A stretch of DNA of 64,000 bases from Apoderus coryli (lineage: Eukaryota > Arthropoda > Insecta > Coleoptera > Attelabidae), in the NCBI GenBank assembly GCA_911728435.2, contig OU452204.1, forward strand, positions 992,001 through 1,056,000, given 5' to 3'. Each line of letters starts with the position of its first letter. The stretch's first letter is position 1. The position numbers were made by a program, and so were the translations under genes. Below the pieces are notes generated by a model. It was not told the origin of the DNA. It ran no database searches and saw only the letters and a list, made by a program, of their open reading frames with translations. This document shows, in pieces, positions 21,636 through 34,396 of this stretch.

Positions 21636-24600
21636 CAGACTGGAATAGGCTACTTATCAAAGCTGATTGAATGCATTAAAATTATGTATTTTAATCATTT
21701 ATTTACCTCTGCAGAAACGAAATTAAAGTGTGAGAAGGAGGTGAATACGATTTTCTACGAGGAAATTCAAGAAAACAACAGCACAAAACTGCAAAAAATG
21801 CTACTACCAAATCAAAAAATGTACCTTTTTGCAACATCCACACATACAATAAAAGCATTCTGATTTATACTAGGCACTGTTCTAAACACGGGAGTGCACT
21901 TTTACGGTATGGTACGGCCCTTTATTACATTTTTAATTGTAAACTAAAAATGTTGGAAAATCTTCGAAACTTCGTACATCCATCAATCTGACATATATGA
22001 TTGTTATGTATTGTTGTAACCTGACGTCTTTTGGTACCGATTCAGTTCTGTTATTACTGTTTTTGTTACAAAAACTTTCAATGAAACTAAATATACATAT
22101 GTGATTATAATAAGTAGCCATATACCTATAATAGGTATCCATATAAATAGAAGTAAGGAATAAAAAACTACCTATAGTAAAATTAAACTGCCACTCATAA
22201 ACTTCCGTAGAGGTAAACAAAATTCGTAAACATTGCACAGTAAGTATTTTACATAAATTCTTTATTTTAGGCTACTAACTACCTACCTACTACCATCGAA
22301 AATATACTACGACTACGATTTTTATATCTACGGTGCTACTACTACACAATGTAATACATTCGTTGTTGCTGTTACCTACCTATATTATGATCAAAACAAC
22401 AACAATATCTAATTACAGTGAAATCGTACCTTTTGCAAACACAGACATAGGTAGAATACCTAATAAATGTAACTACCATTAAGTGAAAATAGAAATGGTA
22501 GCTACCTACCTACTTCAAATACGTAATGAAGGTTATATTAAACAACAAAGTAAGTACCGATTCAGTTCTGTCATTACCGTTAATTTGTTACAAAAATTCC
22601 AAGTAGTAGGTATACTAAAAACTTTCAATGAAACTAAATATAGATATGTGATTTTGTAGCGATATTAAATAAGTAGCCATATACCTATAATAGGTATCCA
22701 TTATAAATAGAAGTAAGGAATAAAAAACTACCTATAGTAAAATTAAACTGCTACTTATTTATCTTATACCTAGAAAATCACGTACCTATAACTACACTTA
22801 CTTGCTGAATGTTTTTATTTCAAAATACACAATAATTAAAATTCCTTAAACTACAAATACAACACAGTTTTGTGTTAGGTGCATAGGTAATTTAACTATA
22901 TAAATAAACTAAATTTGGGCTACGGGCGACATCATCACACACATTTTAAAAACATTGGTATATTAATAGGTATAACGTACACACACTGAAAATATAATAA
23001 ACCGAACGAAATTTCATAATTTTTAAACACCAAATCATGATTTTGTTTATGTCGCCTGAGCAGAGCTTCGTTGGACACTTTATAGTCCACATAATTTTAA
23101 ACAAACGGCTGTATGTTCACATTTTGTACGCCTATTTTGTTGATAGTGTCAGTTTGGGTTAGGTATTAACAATTTTTCACTAAAATTACTTCAAAATATA
23201 CCTTCTAAATTTACTACAAATACTTTTAATAACCATTTTATAACAATACAAGTTAACAACATGTTGATAGGAATTGAAAACTGTTAGGCTATTAATGTAC
23301 ACAAATAAAACCAAATTATGACGTGACCTAGAAGTGTCAACCAAACAAAAATAAGTGACACTAACGTCAGAAAAAAATTCTGCCAAATTATGACGTGAAA
23401 CTAGAGGTGCAACTATATTGGAATTTGTCGATTTATTTTGAAAGCCATTTTCATGACTATATTCTTAGAAAAGCATATGGGACATGCAATTTCGTATATT
23501 TTTAGTAACAATCCTATAAAAAGAATAACGTAAATTGCATTGAACAAGTATTAATCTTTAAATCTCATTTCACAACAACGAGGAGTAGCAATTTTCACTC
23601 ACCTATTTTAAACGCACGTTCCTTTTACAGAACAAAAAAGTGTGTGAAGTTAGAGTCGAACAATATGTGCCTGAGTTGTAACCTATGGATAGGATGACGT
23701 CTTTTGGTACCGATTCAGTTCTTTCATTACTGTTTCTGTTACAAAAATATTACTGTAAAAGACAGAATGGAAATTGAAAAAGAATATATACCGGCAGGTA
23801 AGTGTACAATTATATAAAATAGGGTTATCACCGTACACTTTGATGAAATGATTTGTTAACATTCCGCAACGACTTAACTTACCATTATTTGTAGGAAAAA
23901 CTCAAAATACGATACCAAGAGAGAGGATACAAAAAATAAATAACATGGCTCATTTTCCACATTAGTTTTACAACATATATGCAAACATTGGGTTCATAAA
24001 AGGAGAGGTTTTAGTTCATGTGTTACCAGTTACTCAATAAAAACTTTAAAAGAACCATAACAAGAATTTAATACCTATCGACTTTAAACTATTCTTACTC
24101 AATGGACATTAGATTTATTTCAATAACAATATCTAAGGGTTTTATTTCTTAATTTAGAGCAAACTTGAATCCATTTTTCAAGTTATACCTACTGTACCGA
24201 GGAAAAGCTATCTAATTAAATTTTCTATTATGAGGGCAACATCGGTAGGTAGGTACATTATTATTATTACCTATTATTATTATTTAGATTTGCTTGAAAC
24301 TAAATTAAACGTTACTTCAGGTGAACCTATTGGTTGTAGGTACCTACTTTCACATATTACTAGGTGCCGAATACCTACTTATGTCTGTTTTTGTTCAAAA
24401 AGTAATTACAGACATCCTGGATGTACCAAAAACATTCAATGAAACAAAATAGGTACGTAATTTTGTTAAGTTTAAGTCTTTACGTAAGTATAGCCATTAT
24501 GTATATTCATATAAATAGCACAGAATAAGTAATATTCTGTGTAAATAGTAAGTAGTTAACTAACTAAAATTAAGTTACTATACTTATTTTTCGATAGAAA
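21636..24600 (+). repeat. 2.9-kb module, direct duplicate of 30462-33197
   Basis: Near-identical to 30462-33197 over its length, apart from indels: about 300 bp around 23215-23510 is absent from the other copy. It breaks off at CGATAGAAAAC exactly where the hairpin terminus T3 begins; in the other copy the sequence continues with CAGCTGCATAT. It includes the start of module M from about 23970. No recognisable gene apart from the microgene at 23767-23967. Confidence 0.85.
23767..23967 (+). other. possible two-exon microgene, copy 1
   Basis: Exon 1 (23767-23797) begins ATGGAAATTG and ends in a consensus GTAAGT donor; exon 2 begins after TTTGTAG at 23895 and runs to TAG. Joined they would code 33 residues. 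The same donor, acceptor and frame are kept in copies at 32364-32562 and, inverted, 30099-30297. Function unknown; it may be the 5' end of a captured gene. Confidence 0.35.
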
Positions 24601-24675
24601 ACAAGAAATCCCTTTGGGATTTCCCAGTCGTTTTGTGGTAGTCTTATCTATTACAAAAGTCATCGAGGGTTATAA
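24601..24675 (-). repeat. terminal module T3 (left end of palindrome)
   Basis: Inverted terminus: ACAAGAAATCCC-TTT-GGGATTTC. It is a subfamily variant (TTTTGTGG for TGTGTGG) shared only with T6, its partner at the other end. Confidence 0.85.
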
Positions 24676-27600
24676 AAAAGAACTGAAAATATGGGTTGAA
24701 AACCTAATCACATAAACAGAATTACATTTGAGACACCCTGTATATAAATAAATTTTATGACACCGCTCTAACAAACTAAGAAAACTCCAAAGTTAAATAA
24801 ATTAATAAAAAAAAGTAACCTGTCGCTGAAAATATGGTTTAAAAACCTGATCAAATAAATGGAAACAATACACTTACACCCTGTATAAAAATGTATGACC
24901 CCATTCTAACTAAAAATACTGTGAAAAAATATATAAAAAAATTCTTATGAAACATTTTTGAGCCATCCTGTGCAATAATTTCATGAAAACATTCTAAAAA
25001 ACTAAAAAATTAAAAAGTTTTTCTGTCTATTACGTTCTACCTTGCCTGAAAATCTTGAAAATAAATATAAACATTTTTGAGTAACCCTTTATCTAAATTG
25101 TAGGCGGTTATTCTGGAAATGTAAAAGTTCTTAATATTTGTACGTTTCACTCTAAAGAATTGCTAAAAAAACGTGCTCTTAACACTAAGGCAGAAAATTT
25201 GGGACACCCTATAATTCTAGTTATTATTTTATGTTTATATATTTGTTTATAAACTGATCTCATTTAGTAAATTTGACAGTAAAATTTGAATTTTCTCTGT
25301 CATAATAATAAATATTTTTTCCTAAAAATGATTTCACCCTGTATAAAAAAATGTATGAAACCATTCTAACATACTACAAAAAATCAAAAGTTTTCTAACT
25401 TTTTTGTTTCGCTCTAAAAAATTTAAGCGTTGTAAAACTAATATATTTTTCTGTATGACCCTGTATATGGTTTTTTTAATTTATTCCACACTTAACCACA
25501 GTATATTTAATATTTACGATGACTTAACGTTTTTGCTACAGCTGATTATTTAAAGAATCAAAAACACTATCGACAGTTTTATTACCTTACACCTCTAGTT
25601 CACATGTTTTTATTTTTTGTATGTTGGTAACATTGACTTTTGTTATGTATCAAAGTCTATAGGCATTAGCATTTTTCTTCGTTGACAATTAACTGAAAAA
25701 GTTATGTTGAAAATGAGTGGCAATCACATCAGTTCAAGTGAACATAGAAGTGAGGCAAAGCTGTGCTAATTTAATAGACTTTGCCTCGCCTCACAATTGT
25801 TCTACTCCCTGGTTTTCAAGAATAGCTGCCCAGCTGATCTAGGTAGTATCCTTCAACGTAAATATCAGTTAGGTTCAACTGAGCGACAGTTGAACGTACC
25901 ATATCAATTCAACTGAATAGCGTTTTATTTGAAAAACAACAAACTGTAATAACTTTTATGTTACGACTTATTATTACTTATTATTATTATTGTATACATT
26001 AATATTGGGTGAAATAAACACTACTACTACTACTTATAAAAAAATATATAAATGCAAAATTATAAATGGTTTTCTCTCATTGACTGAATACTTGGAATAC
26101 AACGTTAATACCATCCAGTACATTATGTGCTTGTTTTCAATACAATTTCTGCTATTTTGGGTTATGCTTCTTTGATCTAAAACACGACAAATGAATTTTT
26201 AGACTACTTATGTTAAATAAATATGTGAGACAATTATCACCTTTTCAACTCTAGCAGAATTTATCTTCAGAAACCTTTATTGATTCGAAAACTATCTTAA
26301 ACCTTGTTTACCATGTCAAGTCGCTACATTAATTTGATCGTTTTGAAATAATATTAATTTTCTTTTGGAAACATTATTAGTTGTACCCATGTTTCTATTT
26401 CGTGTAGGTACCTAATTGTATAAAATATTTTATATTATGCTGCTTCTATGATAAAAATACTTTCTCTAAATAAAAGTTTCTTTCCACAGAATAAGGAATG
26501 TATTATTCTGTGCTTTATGGTAAGTCGTTTTTGTTTACCAATGTGGAGATTAGGAGATACCTAAGTAGTATGTGGTATAATTGTAGGTACGTACATAAAC
26601 AAATCTAGCTGAAATACCTTTAAATAAACATAAAAAGTATTGTATTTTAAAGTACTTACGTAAGAAAGCTTGTATAGCCTTTTCTAGTGTTTGTTTACGT
26701 ACGTGTAATATGTTTAACCTTTTATAGGTACATCAAAAATCGAATTTTGGCTAGAAATAAACATTAAGTATTAATAGAATATAATTACCGTGTACAATAA
26801 CCAATATTAGAATGAATTTTATAATGTTTTTTATATTTTCAAACAAATTAAAAGAATTTATATTTTATTTCGAAATGACACTTGTCATAATTGTCATACA
26901 GCAAATATTAGCTCTTTAGTTCCTTGGTTGTCAGATTTATTTTTTCTTAGTATATAAAATATGTAATATATATTTATAAATATATTTTATTTTTTCTTAA
27001 AAGTGGATTTGAAACTAAAGTTTTCATGAAAGAAAATTGAAAATAAAGATTGGCTAATTTAAGTTTGTGGTTAATTAACTTGTGTTGGGTATGTAAATTG
27101 AATTGGGCTTGATTGATTTTGGTATTTTACGCCAATAATGATATATTGAATAAAGTGTGGCAACCGCGATTTTCGCAATTTTTGTAGGTTGTTGTCACAT
27201 TTTGAAAGAATTGAATGGAATAAATAATATGGATTTTTTTCGACAAAGAAATTATTTTAGCAAAAATAAAATAAAATAAACTTGGGGAAATTAAGAATAT
27301 ATTTAATTATCCATCTGGGGGTGTGTCGGATGTAAATAGGTTTCAGTTTAATTAAGCTATTGCGCGAATAATAAGTACGAGGTGTAGGATAGAGATAATT
27401 TGAATGACATTCTGGCAGCAAAGCATTGTAAGTTGGTATGTTGTTTAAGCGAGTAGATTCCATAAGAATAACACACAAATCTGTTTTCTTTTCTACTGAC
27501 TTTACTTTAATGAAAAAGTGACGATTTGGAAACTATTTTAAAAATGTTTCGCTTCAAAGGAGCCTCACCAAAAGTAGCCTACCGCACATTCTCAATATTT

Positions 27601-27725
27601 AACTGTATGTAAAAACACATGACATATTTTACAATTGTTTTTCTTCGGAGGAGATACGTACGAACTTTTACGCGTTTTCGTTGAAGATTAGAGTGAGTAA
27701 GGGCTTACACAGTTTATATTAGTTG
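24676..27725 (+). repeat. outer left arm of palindrome
   Basis: 24676-25490 is a decayed tandem array with ACACCCTGTATA-like motifs every 100-150 bp. 25490-27725 is unique apart from its inverse partner at 34397-36620. A 73-residue frame at 27257-27478 (minus) has a nonsense change in the partner arm (TAG at 34788-34790), so there is no sign of coding constraint. I see no gene. Confidence 0.75.
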
Positions 27726-28640
27726 ACAAGAAATCCCTTTGGGATTTCCCAGTCGTTGTGTGGTAGTTTTATCTATAAAAAAAGTCATTGAGGGTTATAA
27801 AAAAAATGAAAAAAAAAATCAAAAAAACAAAATTTCAAGGAAAAAGAAATGTGTCAAAAAAAAAATTTAAGAAAAAAAAATTAAAAAAAAAAATTAAAAA
27901 GAAAAAAATTTTTGAAAAAAAAAATTAAAAAAAAACAAAAAATAAAAAAAAAAAAATTACAAAAAAAATAATTAAAAAAAAGTATTGCCAGAGCTGAAAA
28001 TCTGAAAATATTTCTATCTATTATTGAAAATAAATAGAAACATTTTTGAGTTTCCCCGTAGATAACCTCTAGGAGCATATAGTTTAACTTTCAAAGAAAT
28101 CTTGAATTGAAACCCAAAGAAATCAAAAATTTATTCAAAATATTACTATTTGACCTTAACAAAATAAAGAAATACATTTTTGATTCACCCTGTATATAAA
28201 TTTGAGTTTATAGTTTAACTTTCAAAAAAATCTTGATTTGAAATCTAAAGAAATCAAAAAATTATTCAAAATATTACTATTTGACCTTAACAAAATAAAG
28301 AAATACATTTTTGATTCACCCTGTATATAAATTTCAGCTTATAGTTTAACTTTTAAAAAAATCTTGATTTGAAATCTAAAGAAATCAAAAAATTATTCAA
28401 AATATTACTATTTCACCTTAACAAAATAAAGAAATACATTTTTGATTCACCCTGTATATAAATTTCAGCTTATAGTTTAACTTTTAAAAAAATCTTGATT
28501 TGAAATCTAAAGAAATCAAAAAATTCTTCAAAATATTACTTTTTTGTCCAAAATAATGAAATACATTTTTGACTCACCCCGTATATAAATCTAAAGCCTA
28601 TGCTAAAAATTTCTCTTTTAAAGAAAATATTACTTTTTTG
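27726..28640 (-). repeat. terminal module T4, A-rich tract and 130-bp array 3 (inverted)
   Basis: From left: hairpin terminus 27726-27800, A-rich tract 27801-27980, transition monomer 27985-28085, and about four array units to 28640, all inverted relative to arrays 1 and 2. Same part order as T1, T2 and T5. Confidence 0.88.
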
Positions 28641-30320
28641 TTATTGAAAAATTTTATACTAAATACCTACTATAAATATATTAGTTAGGTATTTTAAATC
28701 TGCTAGCCTAAAAATGGCTGCCTATAATATGATTATCATCAATTTATGAACCTACCACATCTGTCTATTTGAAAATCGTTGGTGTTAAATTAACGTTAAC
28801 GTTAATAGCGGCGGACGTTAATTTTAGGACTATCTGTCTATCTATTTTGGCTTCGTTGGTTTGTCATAATCTGGCAGAATTTTGTTCTGACGTTGGTGTC
28901 CCTTATTTTTGTTTGGTTGACACTTCTAGTTTCACGTCATAAATAAATAGGTTATATTATGGGGCTTGGAGGTTAAAAGTAAACAGTAGTAGTATGCATT
29001 GTAACTATATTTGATAAAAATAAACTGTGCTGGCTGTATCCTACTGAGAAAGGGCAAGAGGCCAATAATAGTTAGTACTTGCTTAGGCGGTAACTTAAAA
29101 AAAAAACGAAATAACTTGAAGCATTCAAAATATGGACCTACAGGCAAGAGACAGAAATCAATTTGGAAATGGAAATTTGGTGGCCAACATCCGCTAATAA
29201 TAATAATACGTGGTGTATAAAATAAAAAGTGTAGTTAAGTCTATATTGATTTGTTGTTTTTACGATTTATAATTTTTGTGTATTTAAATAAAAACATGAT
29301 AAGTATATGCAGCTGGTTTTCTATCGAAAAATAAGTATAGTAATTTAATTTTAGTTAGTTAACTACTTACTATTTACACAGAATATTACTTATTCTGTGC
29401 TATTTATATGAATATACATAATGGCTATACTTACTTAAAGACTTAAACTTAACAAAATTACGTACCTATTTTGTTTCATTGAATGTTTTTGGTACATCCA
29501 GGATGTCTGTAATTACTTTTTGAACAAAAACAGACATAAGTAGGTATTCGGCACCTAGTAATATGTGAAAGTAGGTACCTACAACCAATAGGTTCACCTG
29601 AAGTAACGTTTAATTTAGTTTCAAGCAAATCTAAATAATAATAATAGGTAATAATAATAATGTACCTACCTACCGATGTTGCCCTCATAATAGAAAATTT
29701 AATTAGATAGCTTTTCCTCGGTACAGTAGGTATAACTTGAAAAATGGATTCAAGTTTGCTCTAAAGTAAGAAATAAAACACTTAGATATTGTTATTGAAA
29801 TAAATCTAATGTCCATTGAGTAAGAATAGTTTAAAGCCGATAGGTATTAAATTCTTGTAAAGTTTTTATTGAGTATAGATGCTTTTCAGTGGTGGTTAGA
29901 GATTCAGACGTCTATCTGGTAGTTTGAGGAGTGCCTTCGTATGCTGAAAAGGTGTATATGGTAAGATTTAATTGTGATAATATGTTGTAAATATTTTACC
30001 TAGCATGTAGGTGAAAGATTCACGTCATTCGTAACTGGTAACACATGAACTCAAACCTCTCCTTTTATGAACCCAATGTTTGCATATATGTTGTAAAACT
30101 AATGTGGAAAATGAGCCATGTTATTTATTTTTTGTATCCTCTCTCTTGGTATCGTATTTTGAGTTTTTCCTACAAATAATGGTAAGTTAAGTCGTTGCGG
30201 AATGTCACCAAATAATTTCATCAAAGTGTACGGTGATAACCCTATTTTATATAATTGTACACTTACCTGCCGGTATATATTCTTTTTCAATTTCCATTCT
30301 GTCTTTTACAGTAATATTTT
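28641..30320 (-). repeat. repeat module M, inverted copy
   Basis: Inverted copy of 7255-8690 and 32343-33880. It keeps the 170-bp stretch also present at 7320-7465. It includes microgene copy 2 at 30099-30297 (minus strand, same donor and acceptor as 23767-23967). Remaining frames are unrecognised. Confidence 0.82.
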
Positions 30321-32342
30321 TGGAAATTATTGTATTTACGTTGTTGTACTATAGACAGTTTAGTAGACCATAATTATAATGACAGATGGATTTATGTTAT
30401 AATTTGACACTATGGACATTCTCTACTTCTTTGGATTATGGATGTAAACTTTAGTTTTTTAAGACTGGTATAGGCTATATATCAAAGCTGATTCAATGCA
30501 TTAAAATTATGTATTTTAATCATTTATATACCTCTGCAGAAACGAAATTAAAGTGTGAGAAGGAGGTGAATAACTTTTTCTACGAGGAAATTCAAGAAAA
30601 CAACAGCACAAAACTGCAAAAAATGCTCCTACTAATCAATAAATTTACCTTTTTGCAACATGCACACATACAATAAAAGCATTTTGATTTATACTAGGCA
30701 CTGTTCTAAACACGGGAGTGCACTTTTACGGTATGGTACGGCCCTTTATTACATTTTTAATTGTAAACTAAAAATGTTGGAAAATCTTCGAAACTTCGTA
30801 CATCCATCAATCTGACATAAGTTATTGTTATGTATTGTTGTAACCTGACGTCTTTTGGTACCGATTCAGTTCTGTCATTACTGTTTTTGAGTTCTATCAT
30901 TACTGTTTTTGTTACAAAAACTTTCAATGACTAAATATAGATATGTGATTATAATAAGTAGCCATATACCTATAATAGGTATCCATATAAATAGAAGTAA
31001 GGAATAAAAAACTACCTATAGTAAAATTAAACTGCCACTCATAAACTTCCGCAGAGAATAACAACAATGAACACAAATTATGAGTAAACATTGCACAGTA
31101 AGTATTGTACATGAATTCTTTATTTTAGGCTACTAACTACCTACCTACTACCATCGAAAATATACTACGACTACGATTTTTATATCTACGGTGCTACTAC
31201 TACACAATGTAATACATTCGTTGTTGCTGTTACCTACCTATATTATGATCAAAACAACAACAATATCTAATTACAGTGAAATCGTACCTTTTGCAAACAC
31301 AGACATAGGTAGAATACCTAATAAATGTAACTACCATTAAGTGAAAATAGAAATGGTAGCTACCTACCTACTTCAAATACGTAATGAAGGTTATATTAAA
31401 CAACAAAGTAAGTACCGATTCAGTTCTGTCATTACCGTTAATTTGTTACAAAAATTCCAAGTAGTAGGTATACTAAAAACTTTCAATGAAACTAAATATA
31501 GATATGTGATTTTGTAGCGATATTAAATAAGTAGCCATATACCTATAATAGGTATCCATTATAAATAGAAGTAAGGAATAAAAAACTACCTATAGTAAAA
31601 TTAAACTGCTACTTATTTATCTTATACCTAGAAAATCACGTACCTATAACTACACTTACTTGCTGAATGTTTTTATTTCAAAATACACAATAATTAAAAT
31701 TCCTTAAACTACAAATACAACACAGTTTTGTGTTAGGTGCATAGGTAATTTAACTATATAAATAAACTAAATTTGGGCTACGGGCGACATCATCACACAC
31801 ATTTTAAAAACATTGGTATATTAATAGGTATAACGTACACACACTGAAAATATTATAATAAACCGAACGAAATTTCATAATTTTTAAACACCAAATCATG
31901 ATTTTGTTTATGTCGCCTGAGCAGAGCTTCGTTGGTCACTTTATAGTCCACATAATTTTAAACAAACGGCTGTATGTTCACATTTTGTACGCCTATTTTG
32001 TTGATAGTGTCAGTTTGGGTTAGGTATTAACAATTTTTCACTAAAATTACTTCAAAATATACCTTCTAAATTTACTACAAATACTTTTAATAACCATTTT
32101 AGTAACAATCCTATAAAAAGAATAACGTAAATTGCATTGAACAAGTATTAATCTTTAAATCTCATTTCACAACAACGAGGAGTAGCAATTTTCACTCACC
32201 TATTTTAAACGCACGTTCCTTTTACAGAACAAAAAAGTGTGTGAAGTTAGAGTCGAACAATATGTGCCTGAGTTGTAACCTATGGATAGGATGACGTCTT
32301 TTGGTACCGATTCAGTTCTTTCATTACTGTTTCTGTTACAAA
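30321..32342 (+). repeat. loop of palindrome; duplicate of 21636-23750
   Basis: Not inverted-repeated within the palindrome, but a close direct copy of 21636-23750 from 30462 on. Rich in TAGGTACCTACCTA-like stretches. No gene recognised. Confidence 0.8.
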
Positions 32343-33880
32343 AATATTACTGTAAAAGACAGAATGGAAATTGAAAAAGAATATATACCGGCAGGTAAGT
32401 GTACAATTATATAAAATAGGGTTATCACCGTACACTTTGATGAAATTATTTGTTGACATTCCGCAACGACTTCACTTACCATTATTTGTAGGAAAAACTC
32501 AAAATACGATACCAAGAGAGAGGATACAAAAAATAAATAACATGGCTCATTTTCCACATTAGTTTTACAACATATATGCAAACATTGGGTACATAAAAGG
32601 AGAGGTTTTAGTTCATGTGTTACCAGTTACTCAATAAAAACTTTACAAGAACCATAACAAGAATTTAATACCTATCGACTTTAAACTATTTTTACTCAAT
32701 GGACATTAGATTTATTTCAATAACAATATCTAAGTGTTTTATTTCTTACTTTAGAGCAAACTTGAATCCATTTTTCAAGTTATACCTACTGTACCGAGGA
32801 AAAGCTATCTAATTAAATTTTCTATTATGAGGGCAACATCGGTAGGTAGGTACATTATTATTATTACCTATTATTATTATTTAGATTTGCTTGAAACTAA
32901 ATTAAACGTTACTTCAGGTGAACCTATTGGTTGTAGGTACCTACTTTCACATATTACTAGGTGCCGAATACCTACTTATGTCTGTTTTTGTTCAAAAAGT
33001 AATTACAGACATCCTGGATGTACCAAAAACATTCAATGAAACAAAATAGGTACGTAATTTTGTTAAGTTTAAGTCTTTATGTAAGTATAGCCATTATGTA
33101 TATTCATATAAATAGCACAGAATAAGTAATATTCTGTGTAAATAGTAAGTAGTTAACTAACTAAAATTAAGTTACTATACTTATTTTTCGATAGAAAACC
33201 AGCTGCATATACTTATCATGTTTTTATTTAAATACACAAAAATTATAAATCGTAAAAACAACAAATCAATATAGACTTAACTACACTTTTTATTTTATAC
33301 ACCACGTATTATTATTATTAGCGGATGTTGGCCACCAAATTTTCATTTCCAAATTGATTTCTGTCTCTTGCCTGTAGGTCCATATTTTGAATGCTTCAAG
33401 TTATTTCGTTTCTTTTTAAGTTACCGCCTAAGCGAGTACTAACTATTATTGGTCTCTTGCCCTTTCTCAGTAGGATACAGCCAGCACAGTTTATTTTTAT
33501 CAAATATAGTTACAATGCATACTACTACTGTTTACTTTTAACCTCCAAGCCCCATAATATAACCTATTTATTTATGACGTGAAACTAGAAGTGTCAACCA
33601 AACAAAAATAAGTGACACTAACGTCAGAAAAAAATTCTGCCAAATTATGACAAACCAACGAAGCCAAAATAGATAGACAGATAGTCTTAAAATTAACGTC
33701 CGCCGCTATTAACGTTAACGTTAATTTAACACCAACGATTTTCAAATAGACAGATGTGGTAGGTTTGTAAAATGATGATAATTATATTATAGGCAGCCAT
33801 TTTTAGGCTAGCAGATTTAAAACACCTAACTAATATATTTATAGTAGGTATTTAGTATAAAATTTTTCAATAACAAAAAA
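32343..33880 (+). repeat. repeat module M, direct copy on right inner arm
   Basis: Lacks the 170 bp present in the 7.3-kb copy, as does 23970-24600. Contains microgene copy 3 at 32364-32562 and the small frames common to all M copies. Confidence 0.82.
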
Positions 33881-34396
33881 GTAATATTTTCTTTAAAAGA
33901 GAAATTTTTAGCATAGGCTTTAGATTTATATACGGGGTGAGTCAAAAATGTATTTCATTATTTTGGACAAAAAAGTAATATTTTGAAGGATTTTTTGATT
34001 TCTTTAGATTTCAATTCAAGTTTTCTGTGAAAGTTAAACTATAAGCTCCTAGAGGTTATCTACGGGGAAACTCAAAAATGTTTCTATTTATTTTCAATAA
34101 TAGATAGAAACATTTTCAGATTTTCAGCTCTGGCAATACTTTTTTTTAATTATTTTTTTTGTAATTTTTTTTTTTTTATTTTTTTTTTTTTGAAATTTTT
34201 TTTTTTCAAAATTTTTTTTTTTTTTATTTTTTTTTTTTTAAATTTTTTTTCTTAAATTTTTTTTTTGACACATTTCTTTTTCCTTGAAATTTTGTTTTTT
34301 TGATTTTTTTTTTCATTTTTTTTATAACCCTCAATGACTTTTTTTATAGATAAAACTACCACACAACGGCTGGGAAATCCCAAAGGGATTTCTTGT
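33881..34396 (+). repeat. 130-bp array 4 (about 1.4 units), T-rich tract and terminal module T5
   Basis: Shortest of the arrays: one unit plus the transition monomer (34047-34134), T-rich tract 34135-34320 and hairpin terminus 34321-34396. Same part order as the longer versions, so only unit number varies. Confidence 0.88.

Noticed and set aside
29011..29220. 69-residue basic frame on the inverted module M
   Set aside because: Antisense to frames in other copies and unrecognised; could be a captured exon, but support is too weak to annotate as a gene.
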